The notes under the pieces are model-generated. The model did no database searches and was not told the DNA's origin. It worked only from the letters and a program-made list of their open reading frames with translations. From Lachnospiraceae bacterium UBA7054 (lineage in GTDB: Bacteria; Bacillota; Clostridia; Lachnospirales; Lachnospiraceae), in NCBI GenBank assembly GCA_002492725.1, contig DLAF01000058.1:1-37401 (forward strand): a stretch of 37,401 bases of DNA, written 5' to 3'. Position 1 is the first letter of the stretch. Every line of letters begins with the position of its first letter. Below, in pieces: positions 32,427 through 37,401 of the stretch. The position numbers and the translations under genes are program-made.

Positions 32427-35400
32427 ATGGAAAAGAACAGAATCCGTAAGACTGCAGCCGGCAGAAATACGCGAATGTCCTATGCACGACAGAAAGAGGT
32501 TCTGGAAATGCCGAACCTGATCGAAGTCCAGAAGAATTCGTATCAATGGTTTCTGGATGAAGGCTTGAAGGAAGTGTTTGACGATATTTCTCCGATCTCC
32601 GATTACAGCGGTCATCTGAGCCTGGAATTTGTTGACTTTGAGCTGTGTGAGGACGACGTCAAGTACTCGATCGAGAAATGCAAGGAGAGAGATGCCACCT
32701 ATGCAGCCCCTCTCAAGGTGAAGGTTCGTCTGATTAATAAGGAAAAGGACGAGATCACGGAACATGAGATTTTTATGGGCGATCTGCCGCTGATGACGCA
32801 GACAGGTACCTTTGTGATCAACGGTGCGGAGCGTGTCATTGTCAGCCAGCTTGTGCGTTCTCCCGGCATCTACTACGGAATCGGCCATGACAAGATCGGT
32901 AAAAGGCTCTTTTCCGCAACAGTGATCCCCAACCGCGGGGCATGGTTAGAGTACGAGACAGATTCTAACGATGTCTTTTACGTGCGCGTTGACAGGACCA
33001 GAAAAGTGCCGATCACGGTGCTGATCCGTGCGATGGGCGTTGGCTCCAACGATGAGATCAGAGAGCTTTTCGGCGATGAGCCAAAGATTGAGGCCAGCTT
33101 TGCGAAGGATACTTCCGAAAATTATCAGGAGGGTCTTTTGGAGCTGTACAAAAAGATCCGTCCCGGTGAGCCTTTGAGCGTTGAGAGTGCGGAGAGCCTT
33201 ATCATGGCAATGTTTTTCGACCCCAGAAGATATGATCTTGCGAAGGTCGGCAGATATAAATTCAATAAAAAATTGATGTTCCGTAATCGGATCAGGCATC
33301 ATATCCTTGCGGAGGATGTGGTGGATACCCTGACAGGCGAGATCCTGGCAAAGGCCGGTGACAAGGTGACGGCTGAAATGGCGGATGCCATTCAGAATGC
33401 AGCGGTTCCTTCCGTGCTGATCCAGACGGAGGAAAAGAACGTCAAGGTGCTCTCCAACATGATGGTGGATATCACCAATTTCGTGGACTGCAAACCCAGG
33501 GAGCTTGGCATCACGGAGCTTGTCTACTTTCCTGTGCTGCAGCAGCTTTTGGACGAGTACGGCAAGGATCCCGAGGAGCTTTATGACGCGATCCGTAAGA
33601 ACGTGCACAATTTGATTCCGAAACACATTACCAAGGAAGACATCTTGGCTTCCATTAACTATAACATCCATCTTGAGTATGGCATCGGCAACGACGATGA
33701 TATCGACCATCTTGGCAACCGTCGTATCCGTGCGGTGGGTGAGCTTTTGCAGAACCAGTACCGCATCGGCCTTTCCCGTCTTGAGAGAGTGGTGCGCGAG
33801 AGAATGACCACCCATGACGCGGAGGAGATCTCACCCCAGGTGCTGATCAACATTAAGCCCGTGCAGGCGGCTGTGAAGGAGTTCTTCGGATCCTCACAGC
33901 TCTCCCAGTTCATGGATCAGAACAATCCGCTCGGCGAGCTGACGCATAAGAGACGTCTTTCCGCACTTGGCCCCGGCGGCCTTTCCAGAGATCGTGCCGG
34001 ATTCGAGGTGCGTGACGTACACTATACGCATTACGGCAGAATGTGCCCCATTGAGACGCCTGAGGGACCCAATATCGGTCTGATCAACTCCCTTGCATCC
34101 TATGCGAGGATCAATGAGTACGGTTTTGTGGAGGCGCCTTACAGAAAGATTGACAAGACCGATCCGGAAAATCCGCGCGTGACCGACGAGACGGTCTACA
34201 TGACGGCGGATGAGGAAGACAATTATCATGTGGCGCAGGCTTCCGCGCCCCTTGATGAAAACGGTTATTTTACGAGGAACAGTGTGTCCGGCCGTTATAA
34301 GACGGAGACCCAGGAATATCCGAAGACCATGTTCGACTTTATGGACGTGTCTCCTAAGATGGTATTCTCTGTGGCGACGGCACTCATTCCTTTCTTACAG
34401 AACAATGACGCGAACCGTGCGCTAATGGGTTCCAACATGCAGAGACAGGCAGTGCCGCTGCTCTTTACCGAGGCTCCCGTGGTGGGAACCGGCATGGAGC
34501 CGAAGGCGGCTGTTGACTCCGGCGTCTGCGTGGTGGCGAAAAAATCCGGTACGGTAGATTATGTGTCGGCCGATGTGATCAAGATGAGCTGCGACGACGG
34601 GACGAAGGAAGAGTACCACCTGATGAAGTTCTCCCGCAGCAACCAGTCCAACTGCTACAACCAGAAGCCCATTGTGCAGAAAGGCATGCGCGTGGAGGAG
34701 GGCGATGTGATCGCGGACGGCCCGTCCACGGCAGGCGGCGAACTGGCGCTTGGCAAGAATCCGCTGATCGGCTTTATGACCTGGGAAGGCTACAACTACG
34801 AGGACGCGGTACTTCTCAGTGAAAGATTGGTGCAGGAGGATGTCTATACCTCCGTGCATATGGAGGAATACGAGGCGGAGGCGAGAGACACCAAGCTGGG
34901 GCCTGAGGAAATTACAAGAGACGTGCCAGGTGTCGGCGACGACGCCCTGAAAGATTTGGACGACCGCGGCATCATCCGCATCGGTGCGGAGGTGCGTGCC
35001 GGCGATATTTTGGTGGGTAAAGTGACGCCGAAGGGCGAAACTGAGCTGACGGCGGAGGAGAGACTTCTTCGCGCAATCTTTGGCGAAAAAGCCAGAGAGG
35101 TGCGTGATACTTCCCTGAAAGTGCCTCACGGCGAATACGGTATTGTTGTGGATGCCAAGGTGTTCACCAGAGAGAACGGCGACGAGCTGTCTCCCGGTGT
35201 GAATCAGGCGGTTCGCATTTACATTGCACAGAAGAGAAAGATTTCCGTGGGCGATAAAATGGCAGGCCGTCACGGAAACAAGGGTGTGGTTTCCCGCGTG
35301 CTGCCGGTGGAGGATATGCCTTATCTGCCCAATGGCAGGCCTTTGGATATCGTGCTGAATCCTCTGGGCGTGCCTTCCCGTATGAATATCGGACAGGTGC

Positions 35401-36272
35401 TGGAGATTCATCTTTCCCTGGCGGCTAAGGCGCTCGGCTTCGATGTGGCGACGCCGGTGTTTGACGGGGCAAAGGAGGACGATATCATGGACACCCTGGA
35501 TCTGGCGAATGATTACGTCAATCTGGAGTGGGAAGAATTTGAAAAGAAACATAAGGATGAATTGCTGCCGGAGGTGATGGAGTATCTGTCCGAGAACAGG
35601 GAACACAGAAAGCTCTGGAAGGGCGTGCCCATTTCCAGAGACGGTAAAGTGAGACTCAGGGACGGCAGAACGGGTGAGTATTTTGATTCTCCTGTCACCA
35701 TTGGCCATATGCACTATCTGAAACTGCATCATCTGGTGGATGACAAGATCCATGCGCGTTCCACGGGTCCTTACTCTCTGGTAACGCAGCAGCCTTTGGG
35801 CGGTAAAGCGCAGTTCGGCGGTCAGCGTTTCGGTGAGATGGAGGTGTGGGCGCTCGAGGCGTACGGCGCGGCTTACACGCTGCAGGAGATCCTGACCGTG
35901 AAGTCCGATGACGTGGTGGGCCGTGTCAAGACCTATGAGGCAATCATCAAGGGAGACAACATTCCTGAACCCGGTATTCCGGAGTCCTTCAAGGTGCTCT
36001 TAAAGGAGCTGCAGTCTCTTGGATTGGATGTCAGGGTACTGCGCGACGATCAGACCGAAGTCGAGATCATGGAGACCATCGACTACGGCGACAGCGATTA
36101 CCGCTACGAACTCGAAGGTGATTCCAGAGGCTATGATTATGAGCAGGAATCCTTCGGTTCCATGGGATACCAGCGTCAGGAGTTTGACGAGGACAGCGGC
36201 CAGCTCGTAAGCAGCGATGAGGACGAGGCGGATGTGACCGACGACGAAGTGTTTGAGGAAGTGTTCGAATAA
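32427..36272 (+). CDS. rpoB: DNA-directed RNA polymerase subunit beta
   Basis: The protein has about 1,281 residues and all major beta-subunit regions. These include EVLEMPNLIEVQKNSYQWFL, the rifampicin region SQLSQFMDQNNPLGELTHKRR and RCPIETPEGPNIG-like PIETPEGPNIGLINSL. Also present are GEKAREVRDTSLKVPHGE and GDKMAGRHGNKGVVS. The C-terminal segment is GGQRFGEMEVWALEAYGA. The rifampicin pocket shows the usual sensitive-type residues. An acidic tail of about 60 residues follows the conserved end. GGGGTGA precedes ATGs at 32421 and 32427; spacing favours 32427, but 32421 is possible. It is followed 25 bases later by rpoC. Confidence 0.98.
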   Translation: MEKNRIRKTAAGRNTRMSYARQKEVLEMPNLIEVQKNSYQWFLDEGLKEVFDDISPISDYSGHLSLEFVDFELCEDDVKYSIEKCKERDATYAAPLKVKVRLINKEKDEITEHEIFMGDLPLMTQTGTFVINGAERVIVSQLVRSPGIYYGIGHDKIGKRLFSATVIPNRGAWLEYETDSNDVFYVRVDRTRKVPITVLIRAMGVGSNDEIRELFGDEPKIEASFAKDTSENYQEGLLELYKKIRPGEPLSVESAESLIMAMFFDPRRYDLAKVGRYKFNKKLMFRNRIRHHILAEDVVDTLTGEILAKAGDKVTAEMADAIQNAAVPSVLIQTEEKNVKVLSNMMVDITNFVDCKPRELGITELVYFPVLQQLLDEYGKDPEELYDAIRKNVHNLIPKHITKEDILASINYNIHLEYGIGNDDDIDHLGNRRIRAVGELLQNQYRIGLSRLERVVRERMTTHDAEEISPQVLINIKPVQAAVKEFFGSSQLSQFMDQNNPLGELTHKRRLSALGPGGLSRDRAGFEVRDVHYTHYGRMCPIETPEGPNIGLINSLASYARINEYGFVEAPYRKIDKTDPENPRVTDETVYMTADEEDNYHVAQASAPLDENGYFTRNSVSGRYKTETQEYPKTMFDFMDVSPKMVFSVATALIPFLQNNDANRALMGSNMQRQAVPLLFTEAPVVGTGMEPKAAVDSGVCVVAKKSGTVDYVSADVIKMSCDDGTKEEYHLMKFSRSNQSNCYNQKPIVQKGMRVEEGDVIADGPSTAGGELALGKNPLIGFMTWEGYNYEDAVLLSERLVQEDVYTSVHMEEYEAEARDTKLGPEEITRDVPGVGDDALKDLDDRGIIRIGAEVRAGDILVGKVTPKGETELTAEERLLRAIFGEKAREVRDTSLKVPHGEYGIVVDAKVFTRENGDELSPGVNQAVRIYIAQKRKISVGDKMAGRHGNKGVVSRVLPVEDMPYLPNGRPLDIVLNPLGVPSRMNIGQVLEIHLSLAAKALGFDVATPVFDGAKEDDIMDTLDLANDYVNLEWEEFEKKHKDELLPEVMEYLSENREHRKLWKGVPISRDGKVRLRDGRTGEYFDSPVTIGHMHYLKLHHLVDDKIHARSTGPYSLVTQQPLGGKAQFGGQRFGEMEVWALEAYGAAYTLQEILTVKSDDVVGRVKTYEAIIKGDNIPEPGIPESFKVLLKELQSLGLDVRVLRDDQTEVEIMETIDYGDSDYRYELEGDSRGYDYEQESFGSMGYQRQEFDEDSGQLVSSDEDEADVTDDEVFEEVFE

Positions 36273-36297
36273 TAATCTGGATGGAGGACAATGCAAG

Positions 36298-37401
36298 ATG
36301 TCAGACATGAGACAGGAAGCGTATCAACCCATGACATTTGACGCGATCAAGATCGGACTGGCGTCGCCGGAAAAGATCAGAGAATGGTCCAGAGGCGAGG
36401 TTACGAAGCCTGAGACGATCAACTATAGAACCTTAAAGCCTGAGAAGGAAGGTCTTTTCTGTGAAAAGATCTTCGGACCCAGCAAGGACTGGGAGTGTCA
36501 CTGTGGTAAGTATAAGAAAATCAGATATAAGGGCGTCGTCTGCGATCGCTGCGGCGTTGAGGTGACCAAATCCAGCGTCCGCAGAGAACGTATGGGCCGC
36601 ATTGAACTGGCAGCACCGGTTTCCCATATTTGGTATTTTAAGGGAATTCCCAGCCGTATGGGACTGATCCTTGATCTCTCTCCCAGAGTGCTTGAGAAGG
36701 TGCTTTATTTTGCATCCTATATTGTACTGGATGGCGGGGAGACCGACTTGGATTACAAGCAGGTGCTTTCCGAAAAAGAGTATCAGGATGCCAGGGAAAC
36801 CTGGGGCAATAAGTTTCGCGTGGGCATGGGCGCGGAGGCAATCAAGGAGCTTTTGCAGGCCATTGATCTCGAGACCGAAGCCGCGGAATTAAAGGAAGGC
36901 TTAAGAGAGTCTACGGGTCAGAAGCGTGCCCGCATCATCAAGAGACTGGAAGTCGTGGAGGCGTTTCGGGAGTCCGGGAACCAGCCCGAGTGGATGATCA
37001 TGGACGTGATCCCGGTGATTCCGCCCGATCTGCGTCCCATGGTACAGTTGGACGGCGGCCGTTTTGCGACCTCCGACTTAAACGATCTTTACAGAAGGAT
37101 CATCAACAGAAACAACCGCTTAAAAAGGCTTTTGGAGCTGGGCGCTCCCGATATCATTGTCCGCAACGAGAAACGTATGCTGCAGGAGGCAGTAGACGCG
37201 CTGATCGACAACGGCAGGAGAGGACGTCCCGTGACGGGTCCCGGCAACCGGGCGTTAAAATCCCTGTCTGATATGCTTAAGGGTAAGTCCGGGCGCTTCC
37301 GTCAGAACCTTTTGGGTAAGCGTGTAGACTATTCCGGCCGTTCCGTTATCGTGGTCGGTCCCGAATTAAAGATTTACCAGTGCGGTCTGCCCAAGGAGAT
37401 G
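36298..37401 (+). CDS. rpoC: DNA-directed RNA polymerase subunit beta' (5' part, cut by window end)
   Basis: The first 368 codons of beta' are present and open to the last base. The zinc ribbon is CHCGKYKKIRYKGVVCDRCG. Further on are RRERMGRIELAAPVSHIWYF, PVIPPDLRPMVQLDGGRFA, the RRIINRNNRLKRLLEL lid/rudder region and GKRVDYSGRSVIVVGPEL leading to the active-site half. The ATG at 36298 has GGAGG ten bases upstream. No frameshift is seen; lack of a stop is only due to the window end. Confidence 0.97.
   Translation, partial: MSDMRQEAYQPMTFDAIKIGLASPEKIREWSRGEVTKPETINYRTLKPEKEGLFCEKIFGPSKDWECHCGKYKKIRYKGVVCDRCGVEVTKSSVRRERMGRIELAAPVSHIWYFKGIPSRMGLILDLSPRVLEKVLYFASYIVLDGGETDLDYKQVLSEKEYQDARETWGNKFRVGMGAEAIKELLQAIDLETEAAELKEGLRESTGQKRARIIKRLEVVEAFRESGNQPEWMIMDVIPVIPPDLRPMVQLDGGRFATSDLNDLYRRIINRNNRLKRLLELGAPDIIVRNEKRMLQEAVDALIDNGRRGRPVTGPGNRALKSLSDMLKGKSGRFRQNLLGKRVDYSGRSVIVVGPELKIYQCGLPKEM

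Noticed and set aside
34422..35753. 443-codon minus-strand frame in rpoB
   Set aside because: Antisense of a highly conserved gene; a GC-codon-bias shadow. The same holds for 32946-33815.
36298..37401. Possible rpoC frameshift
   Set aside because: The frame is open from 36298 to the last base; only the window end prevents a stop.

Overview
The window is about 37.4 kb of chromosomal DNA, roughly half GC, from an anaerobic Firmicute, most likely Clostridia, family Lachnospiraceae. The pointers are an RpoB N-terminus of the clostridial type, a diphosphate-type phosphofructokinase, MATE and DegV proteins, glycosyltransferase-TPR fusions, an RsbV/RsbW-like pair, and consensus sigma-A promoters. 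This placement is an inference from protein resemblance, not from a search. No transposase, phage gene or CRISPR array was seen.

Left part (1-9.6 kb). The window opens with the 3' end of a tRNA and its terminator, then a MATE exporter, tRNA-Leu(UAG), a minus-strand membrane-anchored lipase-like hydrolase and a second MATE exporter. Next comes a sodium/calcium-type cation antiporter preceded by what looks like a yybP-ykoY manganese riboswitch with an expression platform. A four-gene signalling cassette follows: STAS anti-anti-sigma protein, RsbW-like ATPase, soluble PAS hybrid histidine kinase with an Hpt domain, and stand-alone receiver.

Middle part (9.6-23 kb). A DegV lipid-binding protein diverges from a PPi-type phosphofructokinase. 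A LacI-family regulator with its own operator and a glycogen phosphorylase follow, making a storage-carbon/glycolysis neighbourhood. Two tandem paralogous glycosyltransferase-TPR proteins face the phosphorylase. A small helix-turn-helix protein is coupled to UDP-galactopyranose mutase (galactofuranose supply). An orphan biotin-dependent-type carboxyltransferase has a perfect consensus promoter and two TTTGA-ATA-TCAAA-like operators reminiscent of FabT sites. A roughly 190-bp folded inverted-repeat element and an orphan FliD-like protein close this part.

Right part (23-37.4 kb). This is the conserved rpmG-secE-nusG-rplK-rplA block and the rplJ-rplL-rpoB-rpoC block, with rpoC cut by the window end. 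Instead of being contiguous they are separated by about 5.5 kb. That insert holds a scar of two head-to-head truncated aminotransferase-fold genes, a CapA-like phosphoesterase with an apparently leaderless start, and two unrecognised coupled genes. rplJ has a recognisable L10 leader with an attenuator, and rpoB has its own promoter.

Most interesting for follow-up: the folded repeat at 21181-21367, the unknown pair at 28607-30866, the FabT-like control of the orphan carboxyltransferase, the aminotransferase/MocR deletion scar, and the predicted manganese riboswitch on an antiporter.
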